Shown piece by piece: positions 31,910-39,753 of a stretch of DNA of 64,000 nucleotides. The stretch spans positions 62,001 to 126,000 of the forward strand of contig JBDTEO010000011.1 in NCBI GenBank assembly GCA_039922495.1. Direction: 5' to 3'. The stretch is from JALYYC01 sp039922495. GTDB taxonomy: Bacteria; Chloroflexota; Dormibacteria; CF-121. Position numbers and translations under genes: made by a program. Under the pieces are notes generated by a model. That model had not been told where the DNA came from and made no database searches. It saw nothing but the letters and a program-made list of their open reading frames with translations. The first letter of the stretch is position 1; each line of letters opens with the position of its first letter.

Positions 31910-33264
31910 TGCTGGTCCGCCCCGAGGACGCGATCAAGCCGCTGACGGTCCAGGAGCTCAACGGCCGGATTCACGACCTGCTCGCCGCCCGATTCCAGAG
32001 CGTGCTCGTCAAGGGCGAGGTGAGCGGCGTTTCGCACCGGAGCGGCCATGTTTGGTTCACCCTCAAGGATGCGTCGGCGGCGGTGGGGGCCGTCGTCTTC
32101 AGCGGGACGGCCCGCCGCCTGCCCTTCCTGCCCGAGAACGGGCAGGAGCTCGTCGTCACCGGGCAGGTCGATTACCACCAGCAGACCGGCCGGCTCAACC
32201 TGGTGGTGAGCCGGCTCGATTACGACGGCGCCGGCAAGCTCCGCGCGGCGATCGAGGCGCTCAAGCGCCGGCTGGACGCGGAGGGCGCCTTTGCGCCGCA
32301 GCGCAAGCGGCCCTTACCCTTTTTGCCTCGATGCGTGGCGCTGGTCACCTCGCCGAGCGGCGCCGTGATCCACGACCTGCAGGAGACGATCTGGGAGCGG
32401 TTTCCCAACGTGCCCCTGGTCGTCTACGCGGCGCTCGTCCAGGGGGTGGCGTCGCAGCGCAGCCTGGTCGCGGCGTTGCGGCAGTGTGATCGTGATGGGA
32501 TGGCGGACGTTTGTATCGTCGCCCGCGGCGGCGGGAGCTTCGAGGAATTGATGGCGTTCAACCAGGAGCCGGTAGTGCGCGCCATCCAGGCGATGCGGAT
32601 CCCGGTGATCACCGCGCTCGGCCACACGTCCGACCGGACGCTCGCGGACCTGGTGGCGGATCGGGAAGCGCGCACCCCCACGGCCGCGGCCGAGCTGGTC
32701 GTCCCCAGGAAGGCCGACCTGCTGGAAGGCCTGGCCGAACGCGGCCGGCGACTGCAACGCGCCGGGCTCACCTTGCTGATCGGCCCAGGCCACCAGCTCG
32801 AGGCCCGGCGCCAGACGCTACGGCGGTTGACCCAGGACACGGCCGGCCGGCGACGGGAAAGGCTGGCCAACCTGGTCCGGATGCTGCAGCAGCGTGACCC
32901 GCGCGAGGTGTTGCGCGGACGCGAGCGGTCGCTCGCCGAGTACGGGCGACGCCTGGACCGTTCGTTGGCGGCGACCCTCCGATCGGTCGTGGCGGGCCGG
33001 GTGCGGGTGGAGGAGGGCAACGAGCGCCTGGCGGCCACCACGGCACGCGCGTTGCGGGATTACCAACGCGCGCTCGACACCCGCGCGGCGCGCTTGCAAA
33101 CGCTTGGGCCGGAGCAGACGCTGAGCCGTGGCTACAGCATCTGCGTCGACGCCGCCAGTGGACGGGTGATTCGGACCGCAGGCGAGGCCGACCGCGGCCA
33201 GGCCGTCCAGGTCCAGCTCTCGGCGGGACAGCTTGACTGCCGGGTCGAGGAGGCGCGCCCATGA
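31909..33264 (+). CDS. xseA: Exodeoxyribonuclease VII large subunit
   Basis: A 451-residue protein with an N-terminal OB fold (VKGEVSGVSHRSGHVWFTLKD), the catalytic core VTSPSGAVIHDL, ARGGGSFEELMAFN and ITALGHTSDRTLADLVAD, then a long coiled coil and the C-terminal LSRGYSI motif. With XseB it degrades single-stranded DNA from both ends. It is coupled to the HD hydrolase upstream and overlaps xseB by 4 nt, so a role in nucleotide or DNA turnover may link the three. Confidence 0.95.
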   Translation: MLVRPEDAIKPLTVQELNGRIHDLLAARFQSVLVKGEVSGVSHRSGHVWFTLKDASAAVGAVVFSGTARRLPFLPENGQELVVTGQVDYHQQTGRLNLVVSRLDYDGAGKLRAAIEALKRRLDAEGAFAPQRKRPLPFLPRCVALVTSPSGAVIHDLQETIWERFPNVPLVVYAALVQGVASQRSLVAALRQCDRDGMADVCIVARGGGSFEELMAFNQEPVVRAIQAMRIPVITALGHTSDRTLADLVADREARTPTAAAELVVPRKADLLEGLAERGRRLQRAGLTLLIGPGHQLEARRQTLRRLTQDTAGRRRERLANLVRMLQQRDPREVLRGRERSLAEYGRRLDRSLAATLRSVVAGRVRVEEGNERLAATTARALRDYQRALDTRAARLQTLGPEQTLSRGYSICVDAASGRVIRTAGEADRGQAVQVQLSAGQLDCRVEEARP

Positions 33265-33560
33265 CGCCGGCCGATCCGGGGATCACCTACGAGCAGGCGC
33301 TAGCTCAACTGGATAGCACCTTGCGAGCGCTCGAGGAAGGCAAGCTGAGCCTGGAAGATGCGATCGCCGCGGTCGCCCGCGGCCGCGAGTACCTTCAGCT
33401 CTGCGAGCAAAAGCTCAACGAGGCGCGGCAGCGGATCGAGAGCCTGCCGGTGCAGGAGCGCGCTGGTGATGACGAAGCGCCGCACCCGGCGACCGTGGCC
33501 CAGTTACGTGCCGGCCGCGAACCCACCCCCGGAACGCCGCAGGGAGAAATTCCCTTCTAG
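33261..33560 (+). CDS. xseB: Exodeoxyribonuclease VII small subunit
   Basis: A 99-residue protein with the XseB helical hairpin: ITYEQALAQLDSTLRALEEG, LSLEDAIAAVARGREYLQLC and EQKLNEARQRIESL. It is followed by an unusually long disordered C-terminal tail for this family. It binds the XseA coiled coil. It is coupled to xseA by ATGA and its stop overlaps the convergent BldD-like gene. Confidence 0.93.
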   Translation: MTPADPGITYEQALAQLDSTLRALEEGKLSLEDAIAAVARGREYLQLCEQKLNEARQRIESLPVQERAGDDEAPHPATVAQLRAGREPTPGTPQGEIPF

Positions 33561-34096
33561 GAGGTCGACCCTTCGGGCTCGTCGCTCCGCCGCTCGTGCT
33601 CGACTTCAGGTCGAGTGGGCGGCGTTTGGCCCTGTTTGAAGACGCCCCATTCTTGCAGCGACCGGCGCAGCATTTCCGGTGAGGTCTTGTAGGCGGCCGC
33701 CAGCTGTTCCAGGTCATCGCCCCGCAGGGTGACGACCCCGGTATTGAAATCATGCCGCTGCTGCTGGAGGCGGGCCACATGCCTGGCGAGGATCGAGCCC
33801 TGCCGTTCCGGCAGGCCCTGGAGCTGGTGCAGATCGATGGCGAGCTTCGGCGGGAGGGCGGGCTCCAACAACGCATCCGTCTCCTCCGGCAGCAACTGGT
33901 TGACCGGCACGCTGTAGAGGGTGGCGATCTGGGCGAGCCGGGTCACCGAGATGTTGCGGTCGCCGCGCTCGTAGGCCGCCAGTAAGGAACCCTTGAGTCG
34001 CTTGTTGGAGAGGACCTCGACCTGTTGCAACGTCAATCCACGTTGCTTTCGAAGGCTCCTTAGCCTGGCTCCGACCTTTCGCGAATACCCGTCCAT
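33557..34096 (-). CDS. BldD-like XRE regulator with intact c-di-GMP-binding motif
   Basis: A 179-residue protein with an N-terminal HTH (VGARLRSLRKQRGLTLQQVE, AAYERGDRNISVTRLAQIA) and a C-terminal domain closely resembling actinobacterial BldD (PPKLAIDLHQL, SPEMLRRSLQEWGVF). The BldD c-di-GMP signature RxD-x8-RxxD is complete: Arg114-His-Asp116, then Arg125-Gly-Asp-Asp128. BldD dimerises on tetrameric c-di-GMP and represses developmental genes in Streptomyces. The start is ATG at 34096 with AAGGGGG 5 nt upstream; the frame extends to 34225 but without support. It lies downstream of an XRE-TPR regulator on the same strand. Confidence 0.85.
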   Translation of the reverse strand: MDGYSRKVGARLRSLRKQRGLTLQQVEVLSNKRLKGSLLAAYERGDRNISVTRLAQIATLYSVPVNQLLPEETDALLEPALPPKLAIDLHQLQGLPERQGSILARHVARLQQQRHDFNTGVVTLRGDDLEQLAAAYKTSPEMLRRSLQEWGVFKQGQTPPTRPEVEHERRSDEPEGSTS

Positions 34097-34223
34097 GTAT
34101 CCCCCTTGACTGTGTGTGCTCAGTCTATCGCAGAACGCGATCTTGCACGAACGTGTTGGCTGCAGTCCGCCGGAAGGTGGTGGGGGGCTCGCCAATCGGG
34201 CGACACCACCATCCGTGGTCGCC

Positions 34224-34253
34224 ATTATGGAGGAGCTGTTTCCGCATTGTCAA
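34224..34253 (-). promoter_or_regulatory. Consensus promoter of the BldD-like gene
   Basis: On the minus strand, perfect TTGACA (34248-34253), an 18-nt spacer and CATAAT (34224-34229). It begins 4 nt after the stop of the upstream XRE-TPR gene, giving a 5' leader of about 120 nt before the ATG at 34096. A second, weaker TAGACT box lies nearer the gene. Confidence 0.65.
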
Positions 34254-34256
34254 GTG

Positions 34257-35603
34257 CTACTTACTGCCAGAACGCTGAAGGCTTACAGGGTGGCCCGCCT
34301 CGTACGCTTGGCGAAACCGGGCGGAGGCCTGATGGGTATCGCCTTCCTGTTCGAGCGCCCGCGCGTAGTCGTAGGCCACGCGGCCGCGCAGGTCCGGGCT
34401 GTCGATGCCGGCGGCGACCGCCAGCGCCTTCTCGAAGTGCCGGTGCGCAGGGGCGTACCGCCGTCGGGCGTGCTGTACCCGGGCGGCAATCCGATGGGTG
34501 GCGATGCTCGCGATCGGATCCGCTGATCGGGTAGCGAGGTCGAGGGCATCGTCAATCAGCGAGGTGGCTCGCTCCGGTGCACCCTGCTCGAGGGCGGCCT
34601 CCGCCATGCCGGCCACGAGCAGCGGTAACAGCTCGTGATCGCCGACCCGCCGCAGTTGCGCCGCGCCCTCGCTGAAGATGGTCTCGGCTTCGGCCGCGCG
34701 CCCTTGCTGCAAGAGCATGTCCGCCATGTTGAGCCGGAGCTGGCCGGTCATCCTGACGTCCTGCAGGGTCTCGAAGATTCGCAGGCTCTTTTGCGCGTAG
34801 GAAAGGGCGCGCGGATACTGCCCGGTCTGCTGAAAGGAGAGCGCGAGGCCCTCGTAGATGCCGGCGAGGGCGGGCATGTCGAGAATCTGTTCGGCCGCCG
34901 CGATCGCCGCCTGATACGACGCGATCGCCTCTTCCGGCTGGCCGGCGACATAGGCCAGGTTGGCGCGGTGGCCGAGGATGCGCGCCTTGAGGACCGGGTC
35001 CGTCAGGCCGGCCTCCTGATAGAGGTCGAAGGCTCGATCGAACCAGCGGCCCGCTTCGTGCGGCTGGCGCAACGCGTAGTAGGCGCGTCCGTGCCAGTCA
35101 TACAACTCGACGAGGAGCGCCGGCGCGTTGGTTCGCTCCGCCACGGCAATCGCCTCGGCCAGCAGCGGCAGGGCGTCGGCAGCGTTGCCCCGCCGGATGT
35201 AGGCGCCGGCCAGGATGAGTTGGGCCCGGGTGCGGACCTGTTCCGGCACCTCGCGCGCCAGCACGGTTGCCATCAGGTGCTCGGCGCGCGCCGAGTCCCC
35301 CTGGTGCAAGCGAACCTCGGCCTCGGCGAGGGTCAACTCGATGGCGGCCGCCGACACCTCGGGACCCTCGAGAAAGTAGTCCACCGGCTGTTGGAGCCGG
35401 CGGGCGATGATCTGGAGCGTGTGGGTGGAAGGCTGGGCGCGACCGAGCTCGACCTGGTTGAGAAAGGCTCGGCTGAAGTCTTCACCCGCCACGGCGGCGA
35501 GACTGAGGCCAAGCTCCTGGCGGGCCTTTCGGATGCGCGAGCCCAGCGAGGCGGGTGCGGGAGCGTCCCGACGAGAACGCCCCCGCCGCTCAGTTGTAAG
35601 CAC
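34257..35603 (-). CDS. XRE-family regulator with C-terminal TPR array (RRNPP-like), second copy
   Basis: A 448-residue protein. The HTH lies at about residues 20-75 (IRKARQELGLSLAAVAGEDF, VELGRAQPSTHTLQIIARRL), followed by about nine TPR-type helical hairpins (GRAYYALRQPHEAGRWFDRA, ANLAYVAGQPEEAIASYQAA, ALSFQQTGQYPRALSYAQKS). It has the same architecture as the regulator at 3327-4625, but the sequences are clearly divergent. The start is GTG at 35603; a TAGACT box ends 7 nt upstream, so the mRNA may be leaderless. A 28-residue peptide gene lies 57 nt upstream on the same strand, and a BldD-like regulator gene follows. Confidence 0.85.
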   Translation of the reverse strand: MLTTERRGRSRRDAPAPASLGSRIRKARQELGLSLAAVAGEDFSRAFLNQVELGRAQPSTHTLQIIARRLQQPVDYFLEGPEVSAAAIELTLAEAEVRLHQGDSARAEHLMATVLAREVPEQVRTRAQLILAGAYIRRGNAADALPLLAEAIAVAERTNAPALLVELYDWHGRAYYALRQPHEAGRWFDRAFDLYQEAGLTDPVLKARILGHRANLAYVAGQPEEAIASYQAAIAAAEQILDMPALAGIYEGLALSFQQTGQYPRALSYAQKSLRIFETLQDVRMTGQLRLNMADMLLQQGRAAEAETIFSEGAAQLRRVGDHELLPLLVAGMAEAALEQGAPERATSLIDDALDLATRSADPIASIATHRIAARVQHARRRYAPAHRHFEKALAVAAGIDSPDLRGRVAYDYARALEQEGDTHQASARFRQAYEAGHPVSLQRSGSK

Positions 35604-35660
35604 CGCCTACAGTCTACCTGCTTCTGGTTGACAAGAAAAGCCGGTGTTCCGGTGCGGCCG

Positions 35661-35747
35661 CTACGGGTTTGGCCAGACGGTTTCGGCGCAGGCTACGATG
35701 GCAGAGGCGATGGCGAGCAGGACCCACGGGTTGAAGAAACGCCGCAC
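35661..35747 (-). CDS. 28-residue putative signalling peptide precursor upstream of XRE-TPR regulator
   Basis: A GTG-started ORF with an excellent Shine-Dalgarno (GGAGG, 6 nt spacing). It reads MRRFFNPW, then a hydrophobic core (VLLAIASAIVAC) and the tail AETVWPNP. It shares with the peptide at 4748-4828 the M-x-R-F start, the length, the hydrophobic core and a short polar C-terminus, and it also sits beside an XRE-TPR regulator. A mature peptide from the C-terminal 5-9 residues would fit TPR-groove binding. A Cys at residue 20 gives a weak lipobox-like alternative. The coding call rests on ribosome site and context. Confidence 0.55.
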   Translation of the reverse strand: MRRFFNPWVLLAIASAIVACAETVWPNP

Positions 35748-35892
35748 GGTGCACCTCCAGGACAGGCATGGATCGCGGTCGCCGAGCCGGTCCAAAACCA
35801 GCTTAGGAATGGGCCGAACGCGGCAGGGTGACATTCCGTAACGGATTTCGTAAGGTGGGTCGCGAAGCTGAATACGCGAGCAGAGCCCTCTT

Positions 35893-35898
35893 TATAAT
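35893..35898 (+). promoter_or_regulatory. -10 box of tRNA-Arg(CCG)
   Basis: A perfect TATAAT lies 16 nt before the mature tRNA 5' end, a normal tRNA promoter position. Confidence 0.6.
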
Positions 35899-35914
35899 CG
35901 AAGTCCGCTCACGC

Positions 35915-35988
35915 GTCCCCGTAGCTCAGCCTGGATAGAGCACTGGCCTCCGGAGCCAGGAGCACAGGTTCAAATCCTGTCGGGGACA
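35915..35988 (+). tRNA. tRNA-Arg (anticodon CCG)
   Basis: A complete cloverleaf: acceptor GTCCCCG/CGGGGAC, D arm with GCTCAGCCTGGATAGAGC, anticodon stem CTGGC/GCCAG around loop CTCCGGA (anticodon CCG, reading CGG), and T arm ACAGG-TTCAAAT-CCTGT. No CCA is encoded. From 35604 to this gene the interval holds the 28-residue peptide gene and otherwise only regulatory-looking DNA. Confidence 0.95.
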
Positions 35989-36024
35989 CTTACCAAACAA
36001 GTTTTGAACCTTAGCGTGCGGGCG

Positions 36025-36297
36025 CTAGGCCGATCGCATCTTCCGGGGTCTGCGCCAACGCGCACTTCGCCCGTCGGCGAATGACCCGGGACGTGTTTGT
36101 GCGGCCGCTCCTGCGCCTCCACCGTCTGGTTCTGTGCCGAACTTGCTGAAAATGCTCTGGAGGCGCGTCTTCACAGTATTCACGCTGAGGCGCGGCCGCT
36201 CGGCAATCTCCTTGATCGAACAGCCCTCCTCCGCGAGTGTGAGGACTCGTCGCTCGGCCGGAGTCAACATTCGATCGGGGTCAGATCGGCTGTTCAA
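36025..36297 (-). CDS. Stand-alone LuxR-type HTH protein, possibly truncated
   Basis: A short ORF with a recognisable GerE/LuxR DNA-binding domain: LTPAERRVLTLAEEGCSIKE, IAERPRLSVNTVKTRL and QSIFSKFG. There is no receiver or sensor domain upstream, and the helix that should follow (typically RAEAVARA) is replaced by a Gly/Arg-rich sequence, so this may be a remnant or a small regulator. Start options are TTG at 36297 or ATG at 36270. It lies between tRNA-Arg and a decarboxylase gene, to which it is divergent. Confidence 0.5.
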   Translation of the reverse strand: MNSRSDPDRMLTPAERRVLTLAEEGCSIKEIAERPRLSVNTVKTRLQSIFSKFGTEPDGGGAGAAAQTRPGSFADGRSARWRRPRKMRSA

Positions 36298-36436
36298 AAC
36301 GGTACTCAGCCTCTAGTTTGGACTCAGCGGAAGCAATTGGTCGCCCTCGTCTGGTCCCTACGACACATTCTGGACCATATCGCGGACCGCCCGATCCGTT
36401 TTCACCTCATGCAGTTTGGGCGGCGAGTACGACACA

Positions 36437-37966
36437 ATGATGCCCGGTATGACCTTGTCCGGGATCGAGGCTCGCCCCCCACGCCCGACCTTGCCGGACG
36501 TCGACTTCGATTGGGACCCTGGGACCTGGGAGCGCGTGGGCGGCCGGGCTTTGGAGGCGGCCATCCAGGCATCGACTGGGTGGTCACGTCGTCGCCCGTC
36601 GCCAGGCCTCGCCGCCGCTGAGGTCGCAGCGCGACTGTCAACCACATTTCCTGAACGCCCGGTGCCGCTCGACAGATTGATGACTCGAGTTGAACGGGAC
36701 GTCATCCCACTGTCGAGCTTCAACGGGCATCCCGCCTTCTACGGCTACATCACCAGCTCGCCCAACCCGGTTGGGGTCGTCGGCAATCTGCTCGCAGGGG
36801 CGCTCAACCCGAACACTTCTTTGTGGCGAGCCGCGCCGGCAGCGACCACCATCGAGCTGGAAACGATCAGGTGGCTCAACACCATCTTCAAGTTCCCCGA
36901 TACCGCCGAGGGGATTTTCAGCAGCGGTGGGCAATTTGCCAACGTCATCGCCTACGCGGTGATGCGGGATCAGCGCGCCGGTTGGGATGTGCGAGCCCAC
37001 GGGATGCGTGGGCCTGACGGCCGCGCCCCGAAGCTCTCCGTATACGTCAGCGACCAGGCGCACTACTGCCACGAGCAGGCGGTGGAATTCCTGGGCATGG
37101 GGCGGGAGTCGATCCGCAAAGTGCCTACGGATGAGGCCTATCGGATGCGCCTCGACGCCCTGAGCGCCATGATCGCCGAGGATCGCCAGCGCGGCATGAG
37201 GCCGATTGGCGTGGTGGGCACGGCGGGAACCGTAGGAACTGGCGCGGTTGACCCGCTCCCTGAGCTCGTCCGATTTACCCGCGCCGAAAACCTCTGGCTC
37301 CATGTCGATGGCGCCTACGGAGCGTTTGGCGTATTAGCCGAGAGCGCTCCAGCACCGCTCCAGGCCATGCGGGACGCGGATTCGATTGCCTGTGATCCCC
37401 ACAAGTGGCTGTATGCACCGATCGATGCCGCCATCACCCTCATCCGCCATCCGGGTGCGCTGCAACAGTCGTTCGAGTTCCACCCTTCTTATCTGCAGCA
37501 AACGGCCGGCGCCTGCCGAGTCGATCTCGTTGAACGGTCACCGGAGAATAGCCGGCCATTCCGCGCATTCAAGGTCTGGCTGGCGCTGCAAGCCTATGGA
37601 GTTAGCGGCTACCGGGCGATGATCGAGCGCAACATCCGGCTGGCTGAATATATGGAGAAGTTGATCGCCGCGACGCCCGGGCTCGTCAATGCCGCACCGC
37701 GCGAGCTGTCGATCGTTTGCTGGCGGGTAGATCCTCCGTCCCACGGCTTGGCGCCTGAGCATGCCGACCAGTTGCAATCCGACGTGATCGCTGAGCTCGA
37801 GCGCCGTGGGATCGCGTTCGTTTCCAACGCCCACCTGCGTGACGGGCGAACGGCGCTTCGGGCGTGTATCGTTAACTTCCGCACAACTGTCGACGATGTC
37901 GAGCGTTTGGTGGCCGCGAGCCGCGACATCGGTCAGGAACTGTCCAAGCCAAGCCGCGCCCGGTAG
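36437..37966 (+). CDS. PLP-dependent group II amino acid decarboxylase
   Basis: A 509-residue protein of the aromatic amino acid/glutamate/2,4-diaminobutyrate decarboxylase family. Motifs are IPLSSFNGHPAFYGYITSSP near the active-site entrance, IFSSGGQFANVIAY (PLP phosphate binding), LHVDGAYGAF (Asp to the pyridine N) and DPHKWLYAP with the Schiff-base Lys. It would convert an L-amino acid to its amine; the substrate cannot be fixed from sequence. The start is one of two tandem ATGs at 36437 and 36440. It is monocistronic, with a divergent LuxR-type gene. Confidence 0.88.
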   Translation: MMPGMTLSGIEARPPRPTLPDVDFDWDPGTWERVGGRALEAAIQASTGWSRRRPSPGLAAAEVAARLSTTFPERPVPLDRLMTRVERDVIPLSSFNGHPAFYGYITSSPNPVGVVGNLLAGALNPNTSLWRAAPAATTIELETIRWLNTIFKFPDTAEGIFSSGGQFANVIAYAVMRDQRAGWDVRAHGMRGPDGRAPKLSVYVSDQAHYCHEQAVEFLGMGRESIRKVPTDEAYRMRLDALSAMIAEDRQRGMRPIGVVGTAGTVGTGAVDPLPELVRFTRAENLWLHVDGAYGAFGVLAESAPAPLQAMRDADSIACDPHKWLYAPIDAAITLIRHPGALQQSFEFHPSYLQQTAGACRVDLVERSPENSRPFRAFKVWLALQAYGVSGYRAMIERNIRLAEYMEKLIAATPGLVNAAPRELSIVCWRVDPPSHGLAPEHADQLQSDVIAELERRGIAFVSNAHLRDGRTALRACIVNFRTTVDDVERLVAASRDIGQELSKPSRAR

Positions 37967-38062
37967 CTGCGAGAGATCGTCCGTGCTCTCAAACTCCAAG
38001 CCGACGCTGAGCTTTCGGTCGTTACTTTTCTTGTCGGCGGGCAGGGCAAGACTGAGGCGGCG

Positions 38063-39388
38063 CTACCCGTCAGCGTCTCGCCGCACCTCGGCGAGCATTC
38101 GCTCCACCGCCTCGCGGTCGCGCTCCGTCTTGGCCTCCGCGCGCGCCTGACCCCCAATCGTCTCGGCAACGCCCGCCGCGGCCTCGGCCCGATCGGCGGA
38201 GCCGCACTCGGCCGCGACCCGTGCCACCGCGGCCAGCGCCTGCAGCATGGCACGGACGACCGGGGTGTCCCCACTGGCGTAGCGGCTGATCTCGAGAAGA
38301 AAGCTGAGGTGATCGTTGAAGTCGCGGCGAGGCGCGAGCACCTCGAGGCCGCCACGCTGGGGGAAGCGGCGCACCACCGTCGGAAAGGAGCGGCAGGCGA
38401 GCTGCACGAGGATGGCGCGAATGTAGGCAATCGACGTCACCGCTGTCGTCGGATCGTTGATCCCGGGGGACAGGGCCTTGATGGCGATGTCGGCGAGCTG
38501 TCGCAGCCCGAAGGCGGCGTCCTGTCCGATGTCCCGCTCGTCGCCGATGGCGACCGCCTCCCGGATGCGCTGTGTCAGTCGCCCAGCAGCCTCAGCCGGC
38601 CAGACCTCGGCGAGCGGCTGTTCCGGGCTGACGAAGTCGCCCGGTCGCACGAGCATCGCGAGTTGCTCCGGCCGGTTCTCGAGGCTCCCGACCAGCGCAT
38701 CCAGCCCGATCCGCTGCACGAAGCCGGGGCCCGCCGGGAAGACGCGCCCCGGCTTTCGCGCGAGGCGCCAGGCCCGCAGCAGCTTGTCACCGTCCGCGTC
38801 CTCGACCCCGACGCCGTGCGGGTCAGGATAGAGACGGTTCACCCGCTCGAGCGTCTGGGCGGCAATGCTTGCCGTGATGTGTGAGACCTGGATCATCCGC
38901 GAAACATGGTGGATGAAGACGATCAGGAGGAGGACCGCCGCGATGCCCAGAGCAGACGCGACGGTGATGCTCAGCCGCGGCACGAAGTCGAGCCCCTGCG
39001 CGAAGCTGCCGACGGAGCGCAAGACGAGGATCGAGTAGACGAAGATGCCAACGTACGAGCCCATCGTCACCTGGGTCAGACGGTCGCCGAAGAAGGTACG
39101 GAGCACGCGGGGGCTGAACTGGCTGGCCGCCAGCTGCAAGACGACCACGGTGATCGAGAAGGTCAGGCCCGCAACCGTGATCAGAGAGCCGGCGACGACG
39201 GAAAGCACGACGCGCGCCGCCGAGCCGTCGCCCTTGAAGACGGCCCCCACCCCGGTGAAGTCCACCCTCTGGTCGAGCTCCACCAGGCCGATGGCAAGGC
39301 CGGCGTAGACCACGACGACAAGCGCCGGGATGAACCAGAGTCCCTGCGTGAGATTGAGCCAGACCGCTTTGAGCCGGTTCGAGGACAT
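38063..39388 (-). CDS. DUF2254 family membrane protein
   Basis: A 441-residue protein with four predicted membrane helices in the N-terminal half (GLWFIPALVVVVYAGLAIGL, SLITVAGLTFSITVVVLQLA, VGIFVYSILVLRSVG, ALGIAAVLLLIVFIHHVSRM) and a C-terminal soluble region with the family motif ALSPGINDPTTAVT. It matches predicted membrane proteins of DUF2254. Function is unknown. It is convergent with the decarboxylase across 96 nt. Confidence 0.8.
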   Translation of the reverse strand: MSSNRLKAVWLNLTQGLWFIPALVVVVYAGLAIGLVELDQRVDFTGVGAVFKGDGSAARVVLSVVAGSLITVAGLTFSITVVVLQLAASQFSPRVLRTFFGDRLTQVTMGSYVGIFVYSILVLRSVGSFAQGLDFVPRLSITVASALGIAAVLLLIVFIHHVSRMIQVSHITASIAAQTLERVNRLYPDPHGVGVEDADGDKLLRAWRLARKPGRVFPAGPGFVQRIGLDALVGSLENRPEQLAMLVRPGDFVSPEQPLAEVWPAEAAGRLTQRIREAVAIGDERDIGQDAAFGLRQLADIAIKALSPGINDPTTAVTSIAYIRAILVQLACRSFPTVVRRFPQRGGLEVLAPRRDFNDHLSFLLEISRYASGDTPVVRAMLQALAAVARVAAECGSADRAEAAAGVAETIGGQARAEAKTERDREAVERMLAEVRRDADG

Positions 39389-39442
39389 CAGCGGCCGCCT
39401 ATCGGGCCGTCGGAGGCGGCCTCACAATCGATGCTGACTTGG

Positions 39443-39727
39443 TTAAGCGCGACTCGCCAGGGGGTTTCGAAACGCGCATACCGCAAGACTACGGTGCGGG
39501 GGCAAGCCCTTAAAGGGGTGAGGCCAGCCATATGCGGTCGGGATCGACGGCGCGCCCAGCCCGATCGAGGTGTCCCATGAACTGATCAACTCCGCGAGCT
39601 CGCTGGGCCGGAATCCGACCAGCCGCGACCAGAGCCGAAAGTAGGGCGAACTTGGCCTCTGCGCCTGCATGGCGCGGTTGAGGACGCGCTGGGTCAGCAC
39701 CGTCGGCCCGGCGCCCGCGATCTTCAT
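39443..39727 (-). CDS. Possible small hypothetical protein
   Basis: A 94-codon frame beginning MKIAGAGPTVLTQRVLNRAM. The first 55 or so codons show the strong G/C third-position bias of the neighbours (RLVGFRPSELAELISSWDTS), and the rest does not. It may be a short real protein or the decayed end of one. No homology is recognised. The surrounding interval 39389-39753 contains nothing else recognisable. Confidence 0.35.
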   Translation of the reverse strand: MKIAGAGPTVLTQRVLNRAMQAQRPSSPYFRLWSRLVGFRPSELAELISSWDTSIGLGAPSIPTAYGWPHPFKGLPPHRSLAVCAFRNPLASRA

Positions 39728-39753
39728 TGGGGCGATGAGTTTATCGTGGCTTC

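Noticed and set aside
35604..35914. Plus-strand frames over the small peptide gene
   Set aside because: They lack ribosome sites; the minus-strand 28-codon ORF with GGAGG is the better explanation.
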